Below are positions 25,351-32,801 of a stretch of DNA of 36,258 nucleotides, in pieces. A program made the translations under genes and the position numbers. How positions within the stretch are numbered: the stretch's first letter is position 1; every line of letters starts with the position of its first letter. Source of the DNA: Sulfurospirillum sp. (GTDB lineage: Bacteria; Campylobacterota; Campylobacteria; Campylobacterales; Sulfurospirillaceae); the NCBI GenBank assembly GCA_026987955.1, contig JALSME010000102.1, positions 1 through 36,258 of the forward strand, read 5' to 3'. The notes under the pieces were generated by a model. The model saw only the letters and a program-made list of their open reading frames with translations, did no database searches and was not told where the DNA came from.

Positions 25351-27209
25351 TACTGTTTTATACCTAAAAGTGTTTGTAGCATTTGGTCAATTGTTGTAAT
25401 AATTTTGGCATTAGCACCATAAGATGCTTGGTACTTCATTAAATTTGTCAGTTCCTCATCAGTATTTACACCACTAATAGATTGAAATTCACTATTGACA
25501 GTATTGAATAGAGCTGTGCTTGTCTCATAATTTCTTCCCGCACTCTCACCATCTGTTGCTATTTGAGTTGTAACGGATCTGTAAAAACCTTCGATACTCT
25601 CGTTTATAACACTGCCATTTGCTTTATGAAAGTCAAAATTATCATACTGCATCTGAACCATATCATTTGCAACATCATTATTACCATCAATTGGAGCTCC
25701 ATATGCATTCATCAACGATGGATCATTCTTATACTTCAAAACTACATCCATACTACTTGCATCTTTGCCTTGCAAAAATGGACTCATTCCAATTGTACCT
25801 GCAAAATTTGTTCCATTATCTTCAATCGAAATTGTGTATCCTGCAAGTTCATCTTTTGCATCGAATGATAAAATACCACTTTTAGAGTCACTATCATAAC
25901 TATACACTGCATTAAAATAGTCATCTATATCATTTGTTGAATTATTATCTGCATTATCATCACTACTTGCATTAAACTGTGACACTATGCTACCAACTGA
26001 GCCATCATCCATGGTCGTTTGAGAGTGTATGTCTATAGTTTTTCTTCCTACTTCATTCCCCTGCTTATCATACATAACTACATCAAAATTACCTGTTTTT
26101 AGGCTATTTGTATAGTTTATGAGTGAACTATCTGGTTTTAAATCTTCATTAGCAAAAGAGCTCATTCTTGGCTGAGCACTTCTTGCATATATGTTATTTG
26201 TTTGTTCTATAAATGTTTTTGCAAAAGCATCTAAATCATCAACATAAGCCTGCAGAGTTCCATCGATTGGAAATCCACCATTTTTTTCACTATTGATTTG
26301 TCTTCCTCTCAAATCAAGCATTGAGCCTACTTTGCCTCCACTAATGCTATCTGTTATTTCAACTTTAGAGCCATCTTGTGAAACAGAATATATAGAATAG
26401 TAACTACTAGCATTACCATCATTCGATATTTCAAGAGGGTGAAATGTGAAGCCATCTACAAATGAGTGACCCTCTATATTCATATGATACGAACTACCCT
26501 GATCAGTCAAGTTAGGATCTATTATATTTTCTGTCCTCATATCACCTTTAAAAACAGATATATCTAGTAAATCAGATAGAGTAAGCTCTAATTTATCTCT
26601 TTGATCTCTTAAATCATTTGCTCTGTTTGGCTCAATCACCTCTGTTCTACTTATTGATTTATTTAAATTAGCAATTTGCTCCCCTATTCTATTGATTTCA
26701 TCTACATTTGTTTTTAATTGATCATTTATAGAATCTTGCAAATTTCTTACATTGTCTCTTGATTGTTTTAGATTTGTTGATAGTGTGATAGAATTTTGCA
26801 CTAATGCAATCTTCTGTGCTGCATCATCTGGATTTGATGCCAAATCGTTCCAAGAGGAAAAATAGTTTTCTATATCACTACCAAGTCCAACTCCATCTAA
26901 ATCTGGAAAATACTTCGCTACTTCCTCTAAGTTTCTCTTGGTGTACGCATCATAAGAGAGAGAGTTTGAGCTATCTTTTAGTCTTGTGTATGTAAACTCA
27001 TCATGAATTCTTGCAATAGTTGTAACACTAACACCGGTTCCAATATCTCCAGGAATAGTGTTAAGAGGTGTACTCGCTTGTGTTACTACTCTTTGTCTTG
27101 TATAGTAATCATTGTCAGCATTAGCTATATTGTGGCCAGTTACTGATGTAGCAAGTTCTGCTGCTTTTAGACCAGATACTCCTGTATTTAATGTACTAAA
27201 TAGACTCAT
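25350..27209 (-). CDS. flgK: Flagellar hook-associated protein 1 (FlgK)
   Basis: Forms the first hook-filament junction ring. The 619 residues show the conserved N-terminal D0/D1 region (SLFSTLNTGVSGLKAAELATSVTGHNIANADNDYYTRQR, split here: SGLKAAELATSVTGHNIAN), a variable central region, and the C-terminal coiled-coil region SISGVNTDEELTNLMKYQASYGANAKII ending in QMLQTLLGI. It follows flgN by 2 bases, consistent with FlgN being its export chaperone. Expression is probably from the flgM sigma-28 promoter and the flgI sigma-54 promoter. Confidence 0.95.
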   Translation of the reverse strand: MSLFSTLNTGVSGLKAAELATSVTGHNIANADNDYYTRQRVVTQASTPLNTIPGDIGTGVSVTTIARIHDEFTYTRLKDSSNSLSYDAYTKRNLEEVAKYFPDLDGVGLGSDIENYFSSWNDLASNPDDAAQKIALVQNSITLSTNLKQSRDNVRNLQDSINDQLKTNVDEINRIGEQIANLNKSISRTEVIEPNRANDLRDQRDKLELTLSDLLDISVFKGDMRTENIIDPNLTDQGSSYHMNIEGHSFVDGFTFHPLEISNDGNASSYYSIYSVSQDGSKVEITDSISGGKVGSMLDLRGRQINSEKNGGFPIDGTLQAYVDDLDAFAKTFIEQTNNIYARSAQPRMSSFANEDLKPDSSLINYTNSLKTGNFDVVMYDKQGNEVGRKTIDIHSQTTMDDGSVGSIVSQFNASSDDNADNNSTNDIDDYFNAVYSYDSDSKSGILSFDAKDELAGYTISIEDNGTNFAGTIGMSPFLQGKDASSMDVVLKYKNDPSLMNAYGAPIDGNNDVANDMVQMQYDNFDFHKANGSVINESIEGFYRSVTTQIATDGESAGRNYETSTALFNTVNSEFQSISGVNTDEELTNLMKYQASYGANAKIITTIDQMLQTLLGIKQ

Positions 27210-27211
27210 AG

Positions 27212-27640
27212 CTATGCCCTAATCTTCAGTAGTGATGCTGGCTTATGATTTATTTTTTGATAGCCATCTAGGTCTCTAGGAAAAACACTATCAAGAAGAG
27301 AGTTATAAAACTCACTTACTGTTACAACAAATCTTGCATACTCTTTATTTTTTTGTTTAAGTTGAGAGAGCCTCTCTTTCATACACTCAAGCATCTCTTT
27401 TTGAGATTTATCAAGTATATCCTCAAGAGGCTTATTATTACTTTTCTTTACTAATTTTATAAGTTCATTATCTAGCATAGACTTCTTGTTTTCAAAAGAT
27501 TTAACTAAATCACTTTTGATTTTTGTTCTTTTAAAAACTGCCTCATGTTTCGCTTCTTTTATATCAAGTATATCTTTTTGTGTTAATTCTATTAAATTTT
27601 CTATATCTTCTATTGAAGTCTTAAGATAGTGTGATAACAT
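27212..27640 (-). CDS. flgN: FlgN-like flagellar export chaperone
   Basis: A 142-residue, almost wholly helical, highly charged protein (NLIELTQKDILDIKEAKHE, then a long Lys/Glu-rich coiled coil to about residue 105), as expected for FlgN, which binds the C termini of FlgK and FlgL before export. Sequence similarity across the family is low, and the call rests mainly on size, helical character and position between flgM and flgK, matching C. jejuni order (Cj1464-Cj1466, from memory). Confidence 0.7.
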   Translation of the reverse strand: MLSHYLKTSIEDIENLIELTQKDILDIKEAKHEAVFKRTKIKSDLVKSFENKKSMLDNELIKLVKKSNNKPLEDILDKSQKEMLECMKERLSQLKQKNKEYARFVVTVSEFYNSLLDSVFPRDLDGYQKINHKPASLLKIRA

Positions 27641-27659
27641 TGTTTGTCCCTTTATAGGA

Positions 27660-27851
27660 CTAAATCAAATCTTTGGCTACCGCCTCTGCAGTCTTTTGGA
27701 TATCTACTTTATAGCTACCATTTTGAATCTGCTCTTTTAAAGACTCGACTTTGTCCATCTCTTTTGATTCACGAACGGCTGTACCCTCTTTTTTTTGAGA
27801 GTTCAACTGCTGCAAATAGGCTGCTGAGCTAGCCTTTACATTTGAAATCAT
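27660..27851 (-). CDS. flgM: Anti-sigma-28 factor FlgM
   Basis: Binds and holds sigma-28 (FliA) until the hook is complete and FlgM is exported. The 63 residues are typical of the short Campylobacterota FlgM: a flexible N terminus (SSAAYLQQL), and a C-terminal FliA-binding segment with VESLKEQIQNGSYKVDIQKTAEAVAKDLI, recognisable by the IQNGSYKVD core. It lies 19 bases before flgN. A candidate sigma-28 promoter precedes it, which would give negative feedback. Confidence 0.88.
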   Translation of the reverse strand: MISNVKASSAAYLQQLNSQKKEGTAVRESKEMDKVESLKEQIQNGSYKVDIQKTAEAVAKDLI

Positions 27852-27882
27852 CTTTAACCTTCCTTATATTGCTTATACAACT

Positions 27883-27908
27883 ACATCGGTCAAAAGATAA
27901 AAAACTTA
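27883..27908 (-). promoter_or_regulatory. Candidate sigma-28 promoter of flgM-flgN-flgK
   Basis: On the minus strand TAAG (27908-27905), then 14 bases, then ACCGATGT (27890-27883), compared with the sigma-28 pattern TAAA-N15-GCCGATAA. The TAAG overlaps the flgJ stop codon. The CGAT core is exact but the spacer is one short and the last bases diverge. Confidence 0.5.
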
Positions 27909-28190
27909 ACGCCCCTCTTTTAAAAAATTGAATAACATCTCACTAAAACCAAACTTACCAGTTAAGGAGTTACTCATAGCATCATTATACATTGAGTTGT
28001 ATATCTTATCTCCAGCATCTTTTTCAAAAAGTGTATTATCATTTTTTAGTGAAATGTCAAGAACTTTTTTTATAAAAAAAGCTTCAAACTTATCTGTTTG
28101 CTCTTTTAGTCTTACATCTGTGCTATTATCTAAACTTATATTTTTTGGTGTATAGTTTGCACTCATAAGTGCCAATGAATTATCTATCAT
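27906..28190 (-). CDS. flgJ: Rod-binding domain protein (FlgJ N-terminal type)
   Basis: Rod-cap scaffolding protein. The 94 residues carry just the FlgJ rod-binding domain (EQTDKFEAFFIKKVLDIS, then DAGDKIYNSMYNDAMSNSL and GFSEMLFNFL). The C-terminal muramidase domain of enterobacterial FlgJ is absent, which is normal for this phylum, where a separate enzyme cuts peptidoglycan. Its start overlaps the flgI stop by one base. Confidence 0.85.
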   Translation of the reverse strand: MIDNSLALMSANYTPKNISLDNSTDVRLKEQTDKFEAFFIKKVLDISLKNDNTLFEKDAGDKIYNSMYNDAMSNSLTGKFGFSEMLFNFLKEGR

Positions 28191-29251
28191 TAGATTACCT
28201 CCAATTTAGCTGTAATTGCACCTGCTCTTTTAATAGTCTCCAAAATTGAGATAATATCTTTTGGTTTTGCACCCAATTTATGAAGTGCTCTTGTCAAGTT
28301 AGAAACTGTAATTTTGTCATCTTCTATATTTAAAAGATTTTCATTTGCACTTATCTTTACTCCATCTTTCATGTCTATACTGTTTTCTATATCATTTGGA
28401 GCCAAAATATTTTGTGGGGAAATTTTAATAGTAATATCACCATGAGTAATAACAACTGGATCAACTTTTATGTTTATTCCAGATACAATAGTTCCAGTTC
28501 CTTCATCTATAATTATCTTCTCTTCTCTTTGATATTTTACATCCACTTCTAAAACTGATGCCAAAAACTCAATCATAGATGCATTTGTGGGTTTTTTTAA
28601 CCTAATAGTTCTAGGATCTATTGCAACTGCAATATTTTCATCAAAAAACTTATTTATACCATCTTGAATAGAGATTGCTGTTTTAAAGTTTGAAGTTTTT
28701 AAGCTCAAGTTTGCAAAATTTTGATTATAAATATCGTATGTAACTTCTCGTTCAACTACACCGCCACCAAAAATTTTACCAGCTGTGGTATGATTTTTAG
28801 CACCACCACCTTTTCCATTTCTTCCACCAATTGTAACTGATCCTTGTGATAATGCATATATGTTTCCATCTACACCTTTAAGTGCAGTCATAAGCAGAGT
28901 TCCACCTTCAAGTGACTTTGCATCGCCTAATGAAGAAATTTTAACATCTAGTTTATCTCCTTGTCTTGCAAACGAAGGAAGAGATGCTGTAACCATAACA
29001 GCTGCAACATTTTTTGATTTTATATTTTTTGGATCAATCCTAACTCCAACGGTTTGAAGCATATTAGAAAGTGATTGTATTGTAAATTCTGAAGATGAGC
29101 CATCTCCTGTGCCATTAAGACCCACTACAAGACCATAACCTATGACTTGGTTTTCTCTTACTCCGATTATATTTGCAATTTCACGAATCTTTTGAGCATT
29201 TAAAGATGTAAAACTTAACAGTAGTAAGAAAAAAATAACTACAAATCTCAT
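28190..29251 (-). CDS. flgI: Flagellar P-ring protein FlgI
   Basis: Periplasmic protein that forms the peptidoglycan bushing of the flagellar rod. The 353 residues begin with a signal peptide cleaved near SLNA/QK. The family block IGVRENQVIGYGLVVGLNGTGDG follows (in parts), then SLSNMLQTVGVRIDPKNIKSKNVAAVMVTA and GGTLLMTALKGVDG, and a C-terminal LTRALHKLGAKPKDIISILETIKRAGAITAKLEVI (seen as the LGAKPKDIISIL core). GGAAG stands just before the ATG. It heads flgI-flgJ-flgM-flgN-flgK, with a sigma-54 promoter 55 bases upstream. Confidence 0.96.
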   Translation of the reverse strand: MRFVVIFFLLLLSFTSLNAQKIREIANIIGVRENQVIGYGLVVGLNGTGDGSSSEFTIQSLSNMLQTVGVRIDPKNIKSKNVAAVMVTASLPSFARQGDKLDVKISSLGDAKSLEGGTLLMTALKGVDGNIYALSQGSVTIGGRNGKGGGAKNHTTAGKIFGGGVVEREVTYDIYNQNFANLSLKTSNFKTAISIQDGINKFFDENIAVAIDPRTIRLKKPTNASMIEFLASVLEVDVKYQREEKIIIDEGTGTIVSGINIKVDPVVITHGDITIKISPQNILAPNDIENSIDMKDGVKISANENLLNIEDDKITVSNLTRALHKLGAKPKDIISILETIKRAGAITAKLEVI

Positions 29252-29272
29252 GATCTTCCTTTAACTTAATTA

Positions 29273-29306
29273 AGGGCACCTCTAAAAACCCTTAATAGAG
29301 TTAAAG
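29273..29306 (-). mobile_element. Remnant of the E1-type element in the flgI leader
   Basis: AGGGCACCTCTAAAAACCCT plus TA (29273-29294) matches the left end of E1 without a mismatch. After a short gap AGAGTTAAAG (29297-29306) matches E1 22346-22355. So it aligns with about 39 bp of E1's left end, with a 5-bp net deletion, and nothing of the rest. It is in the same orientation as E1 and lies between the flgI sigma-54 promoter and the flgI start. Confidence 0.75.
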
Positions 29307-29320
29307 CAAATGGTGTTCCA
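29306..29320 (-). promoter_or_regulatory. Sigma-54 promoter of the flgI operon
   Basis: On the minus strand TGGAAC-ACCAT-TTGC followed by T. Compared with the sigma-54 consensus TGGCAC-N5-TTGCW it has one mismatch, and the GG and GC dinucleotides are exactly 10 bases apart. Expected start of transcription near 29295 gives a leader of about 45 bases. Sigma-54 control of rod, ring and hook genes is established in Campylobacter and Helicobacter. Confidence 0.8.
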
Positions 29321-29323
29321 TGT

Positions 29324-29887
29324 TTATGTATAATAAGTTAGAGTACTCTTTCCGAATTTTTTAGTTTTTTTAAGGGTATAGCTGCCTATAACTTCTGGCA
29401 TCTTTTGCTTGCTCATATGTTCAACTATGATAAGATGAGCAAGCTCTTTTGGTATCATCTCTATGAGTTTTAAAGTATTTTCATATATATCTTCCATACC
29501 ATCTCTAATAGAAAAAGGAGGATCAAAATAAAAAAATGACTTATGTTTTAATTTTTTAATAAACTTAGGAAACTCTACAAAGCTGTCCCCACCAATACAA
29601 GTAGTATCATTTTTTGCAATTCTATTGCAGTTATCTTTTAAAACTAAAAAAGCTTTTTTGTCTTTTTCAAAAAAATAGGCATGGCTTCCACCACGGCTCA
29701 AAGCTTCTAAACCCATAGAACCGCTACCACCAAAAACCTCCACAAAAGGCTCATTTACAATGTCAAATTGAAGAGTATCGAAAAGAGACTCTTTCATGAT
29801 AGATTTTGTACTTCTTGTACTATCTAATGAAGGTAAGTTTATCAACATATTTTTATATTTACCAGCTACTATTTTTTTAGTTATCAT
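29324..29887 (-). CDS. rsmD: 16S rRNA (guanine966-N2)-methyltransferase
   Basis: Methylates G966 of 16S rRNA using S-adenosylmethionine. The 187 residues show RSTKSIMKESLFDTL, the SAM-binding EVFGGSGSMGLEALSRGG (about 50-67), and the catalytic DPPF at 122-125. Size and order are typical. It overlaps the preceding unknown gene by 11 bases. The flgI sigma-54 promoter stands immediately beyond its stop codon. Confidence 0.93.
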   Translation of the reverse strand: MITKKIVAGKYKNMLINLPSLDSTRSTKSIMKESLFDTLQFDIVNEPFVEVFGGSGSMGLEALSRGGSHAYFFEKDKKAFLVLKDNCNRIAKNDTTCIGGDSFVEFPKFIKKLKHKSFFYFDPPFSIRDGMEDIYENTLKLIEMIPKELAHLIIVEHMSKQKMPEVIGSYTLKKTKKFGKSTLTYYT

Positions 29888-30239
29888 AATAATCTTTTAT
29901 AGTTTTTACCAAATCATCTCTAAAACTGTTAGTTAGTTTTAAAATTTTCTCTTCTAGCTCTTTCATATCTACTTTTTTAACAGTATTGTCTACTTTTTCT
30001 TTAGTTTCTTTGGAAAATGAATCATAAAACTTTTCTATTTTTAGCATTAAGGCACTCTTTGAAAATGGTAAATCAAGATCAGAATTCTCTGTAGCAATAT
30101 AAAAAAGAGGTTTATCAATCTCTATTTGTTTGTCACTAATTACAATTTCACACTGCTTATACGGTACGATATAACTCTTTAAAAATATTTCTAAAGACTT
30201 TTCAAGTAAAATTGACTGACATGCTAAAGCTATTTTCAA
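29877..30239 (-). CDS. Unknown conserved protein upstream of rsmD
   Basis: A 120-residue soluble protein I do not recognise. It begins MKIALACQSILLEKSLEIFL and has an alternating beta/alpha first half (CEIVISDK, PLFYIATENSDLDLPFSK) that might be a degenerate receiver-like or Rossmann-like fold. The helical, charged second half (KVDNTVKKVDMKELEEKIL) ends in FRDDLVKTIKDYYDN. The start is TTG, supported by GGAG nine bases upstream. It is coupled to rsmD by an 11-base overlap and divergent from flaG. Real coding is likely from length, overlap and composition. Confidence 0.65.
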   Translation of the reverse strand: MKIALACQSILLEKSLEIFLKSYIVPYKQCEIVISDKQIEIDKPLFYIATENSDLDLPFSKSALMLKIEKFYDSFSKETKEKVDNTVKKVDMKELEEKILKLTNSFRDDLVKTIKDYYDN

Positions 30240-30303
30240 TGACCTACTCCGAGTTTATTTGCAATAATTTTATAGTAATTCAAATAATAACCATATAAAA
30301 GTA

Positions 30304-30330
30304 TAAAAAAAAATCTTTTATAACCGATAT
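30304..30330 (+). promoter_or_regulatory. Sigma-28 promoter of flaG-fliD-fliS
   Basis: TAAA (30304-30307), exactly 15 bases, then ACCGATAT (30323-30330), closely matching the sigma-28 pattern TAAA-N15-GCCGATAA. It lies 33 bases before the flaG ATG. Late filament-cap genes are sigma-28 targets in related organisms. Confidence 0.75.
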
Positions 30331-30362
30331 ATGTTTAAGAAATATTTGTCAAGGAGGACACA

Positions 30363-30731
30363 ATGGATATCTTCAGCTCAACTAGCAAACAAGTAGAAAG
30401 CATAGTTAGCACACCAAAAACTCAGGCATCAGCACCCACAAGAGAAGTAGAAAACTCTCATCAAGTTGCAAAAAGTGCAAGAGAAAATAATCAAAATCAA
30501 CAAAGTGATATAGAAAAATTAACTCAAACAGTTGATAAGCTAAACAAGCAAATGGACTCATTAGGAACAAATGTTCAATTTGGTTTTAATGACAAGATAA
30601 ATGTACTATTTGTAGATGTAGTAGAAAGAAGTACAGGAAAGCCAATTAGAAAAATACCGACCGAAGAAGCAATGGCACTTTCTGAAAAAATGAGAGAAAT
30701 CATAGGCACAATCTTTGATAAAAAAGGATAG
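30363..30731 (+). CDS. flaG: Flagellar protein FlaG
   Basis: Limits filament length in Campylobacter and related bacteria. The 122 residues have a low-complexity N-terminal half rich in Ser, Gln and Asn and the conserved C-terminal FlaG domain (about 55-122): LNKQMDSLGTNVQFGFNDK, then VDVVERSTGKPIRKIPTEEAM. A perfect AGGAGG at 30352-30357 precedes the ATG. It is the first gene of the operon and ends 3 bases before fliD. Confidence 0.92.
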   Translation: MDIFSSTSKQVESIVSTPKTQASAPTREVENSHQVAKSARENNQNQQSDIEKLTQTVDKLNKQMDSLGTNVQFGFNDKINVLFVDVVERSTGKPIRKIPTEEAMALSEKMREIIGTIFDKKG

Positions 30732-30734
30732 ATT

Positions 30735-32120
30735 ATGGCATCTTCATTAAGCACATTAGGACTTGGTAGTCAAGGTGTATTAAACTATGATATTATTGAA
30801 CAACTAAGAGAGGTTGATAATGCAAATCAAGTAGCACCAATAGATAGAAGACTTGATGACAATAGCACTAAAACACAAGATTTATCTATATTAACTACCT
30901 TAACTGCTTCACTAAAAGGCTCAACAAGTACTCTCAGTGATGATGCAACCTACTTAAAAAGAGATACTTCTGTTAGTGGAAGTGCAGCTAGTGTAAATGC
31001 TAGCTCAGGTACAGCATTACAAGACTTTAGTCTAAATGTAACTCAATTAGCAAAACAAGATATACATCAATCAAACTCATTTAACAGTGATACAAGTACA
31101 TTCACCTCCACTAATGATACTATAAATATAAATATAGATGGAAAAGATTATAGCTTTGATGTGAATAGTACAACAACTCTGACAGATTTAAAAAATATGA
31201 TAAATGACAGTACAGACGGAAAAGTTATAGCATCCACACTAAATGTAGGAGGTACAAACCCATATAAACTTGTACTAAAATCAGCCCAAACCGGAGAGAG
31301 TCAAAATATGACTATCACATCAACTGGTGGTGGTACTGCAGTTAGTGACTTAGGTCTTGATTTGGTAAGCAACAATATACAAAGTGCTCAAGATGCTATA
31401 GTACAATACAATGGTATAGACATACAAAGATCTTCAAATAATATTAATGATTTAATAGTTGGAGTTGAAATTACCCTTAATGAGTTAGGTGAAAGCAATG
31501 TAAGTATAGTTCAAGATACTACTGATATCAGCTCTGGTTTAGCAGACTTTACCTCAAAGTATAATGAACTTATGAATAACTTGAACGAGAGTACAAAGTA
31601 CGATGTTGATACTAAAGCTAGTGGCAGTTTTCAAGGCGTAAATGAGATAACTTCTATGAAGTCTTCACTAAATAGAATGCTTATATCAGTTGATGCAAAT
31701 GGCACAAGTCTAAGTGAATTTGGTCTCTCTTTAAATGATGCTGGTATGTTAGAATTTGATGAAAATATTTTTAATTCAAAAATGACAGAAAATCCAGATG
31801 GAGTAAAAAACTATTTTGTAGGTAGTTACGATGTAAATACAGAAACAACAACTAGTGGTATTTTTACAAAATTCAATAACCTATTAGCAGATTTAGCTAC
31901 AAATGATAACTCTGTATTAGGACTTTACGAGGGTAGTCTAACAAATCAAAAAACATCACTAGAAACAGAAAAAGCAAAAACTATTGCGTCTTTGGATGCA
32001 AAATATGAAACAATGACTCAAAGGTTCATGGCATATGATGCCATGATAGGAAAGCTAGATATGCAAGCACAATCTGTTCAATCTATGATAGATGCTGCAA
32101 ATAACAATAATTCAAATTAA
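30735..32120 (+). CDS. fliD: Flagellar filament cap protein FliD
   Basis: Forms the cap that folds flagellin at the filament tip. The 461 residues show the N-terminal region with LGLGSQGVLNYDIIEQLREVD, a FliD domain pattern in the middle (AQDAIVQYNGIDIQRSSNNINDLIVGVEITL, characteristic core INDLIVGVEITL), and a helical C-terminal region with DAKYETMTQRFMAYDAMIGKL and QSMIDAANNN. It is shorter than the 640-residue C. jejuni protein and near the enterobacterial length. It is rich in Ser, Thr and Asn, like other exported filament proteins. Confidence 0.94.
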   Translation: MASSLSTLGLGSQGVLNYDIIEQLREVDNANQVAPIDRRLDDNSTKTQDLSILTTLTASLKGSTSTLSDDATYLKRDTSVSGSAASVNASSGTALQDFSLNVTQLAKQDIHQSNSFNSDTSTFTSTNDTININIDGKDYSFDVNSTTTLTDLKNMINDSTDGKVIASTLNVGGTNPYKLVLKSAQTGESQNMTITSTGGGTAVSDLGLDLVSNNIQSAQDAIVQYNGIDIQRSSNNINDLIVGVEITLNELGESNVSIVQDTTDISSGLADFTSKYNELMNNLNESTKYDVDTKASGSFQGVNEITSMKSSLNRMLISVDANGTSLSEFGLSLNDAGMLEFDENIFNSKMTENPDGVKNYFVGSYDVNTETTTSGIFTKFNNLLADLATNDNSVLGLYEGSLTNQKTSLETEKAKTIASLDAKYETMTQRFMAYDAMIGKLDMQAQSVQSMIDAANNNNSN

Positions 32121-32134
32121 AAAAAGAGGGAAAA

Positions 32135-32515
32135 ATGAGATCAAATTTAGCTTACACAGCATACTCACAGAACAACATATCTATTGAATCTTCAGAAAAA
32201 CTAATAAAAATGCTTTATGAGGGCATATTAAAATTTACTTCTCAAGCTAAACGATATATAGAGACAAATAATATAGAAAAAAGAGTCTACTGGATAAATA
32301 GAACTACAGCAATATTTTCTGAGTTACTGAATTCACTCAATTATGACGGTGGAGATATAGCACACTATTTAAGTGGCTTATATACTCATCAAATTAAACT
32401 ATTAACAGAAGCTAATATGCACAACGACACTAAAAAGCTTGATGAAGTTATAAATGTCACCAAAATACTTCTTTCCTCTTGGAACGAGGAGACAGCTTAT
32501 GACTTGGAACGATGA
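32135..32515 (+). CDS. fliS: Flagellin chaperone FliS
   Basis: Cytoplasmic four-helix chaperone that binds flagellin and prevents early polymerisation. The 126 residues begin with AYTAYSQNNISIESSEKLIKMLYEGILKF (recognised by the LIKMLYEGIL core) and continue with INRTTAIFSELLNSLNYDGGDIAHYL, with the family motif LNxxxGGxIAxxL. GAGGG sits just before the ATG. Its 3' end overlaps the next small gene by 17 bases. Confidence 0.93.
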   Translation: MRSNLAYTAYSQNNISIESSEKLIKMLYEGILKFTSQAKRYIETNNIEKRVYWINRTTAIFSELLNSLNYDGGDIAHYLSGLYTHQIKLLTEANMHNDTKKLDEVINVTKILLSSWNEETAYDLER

Positions 32516-32714
32516 GCTTAAAATTGCTATTGTTGAGGGAGATACAACAAAGATAGGCACTCTTACACAAACTCTACCTAAGTATAAAACCAAAGAGAGT
32601 GCCGAGGAAGCTTTAGCTCTTATTACAGAAGCAATTAAACTTATTGATGAGAGAAAACAAGAAACATTAAAGTCCATGAACAAGCTAAAACAAGCAAAAT
32701 CATATTTTTCTTAA
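32499..32714 (+). CDS. Small FliT-like protein after fliS
   Basis: A 71-residue, helical, Lys/Glu-rich product (TWNDELKIAIVEGDTTKIGTL, then EEALALITEAIKLIDERKQETL). I start it at ATG 32499, overlapping fliS by 17 bases; an earlier in-frame alternative at 32454 would overlap fliS by 62 and adds residues without family character. In many bacteria the gene after fliS is fliT, a small FliD chaperone, and from memory C. jejuni has an unnamed small gene (Cj0550) here. The FliT call is by position and size only. Confidence 0.6.
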   Translation: MTWNDELKIAIVEGDTTKIGTLTQTLPKYKTKESAEEALALITEAIKLIDERKQETLKSMNKLKQAKSYFS

Positions 32715-32752
32715 AATATCACTTACACTATTTAACTTTTTTTGGTAAAATA

Positions 32753-32780
32753 AAGGGTACCTCTTATACTAGGTACCCTT
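32753..32780. repeat. 10-bp hairpin between the flaG operon and the aldo/keto reductase
   Basis: AAGGGTACCT and AGGTACCCTT pair perfectly around an 8-base loop. On the plus strand the hairpin is followed by A-rich DNA, on the minus strand by TTATTTTACC, so the T-tract points the wrong way to end the flaG operon, although the hairpin alone may slow polymerase or protect the mRNA end. The arm (GGGTACCTCT) resembles the ends of E1 (GGGCACCTCT) and E2 (AAGTACCTAA), so it could be a collapsed remnant of that family. Confidence 0.55.
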
Positions 32781-32801
32781 AAAAATAAATAGGATATTAT
32801 A

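Noticed and set aside
32454-32498. Longer form of the FliT-like gene from an upstream in-frame start
   Set aside because: The added 15 residues overlap fliS heavily and have no character of the helical family; ATG 32499 is the simpler start.
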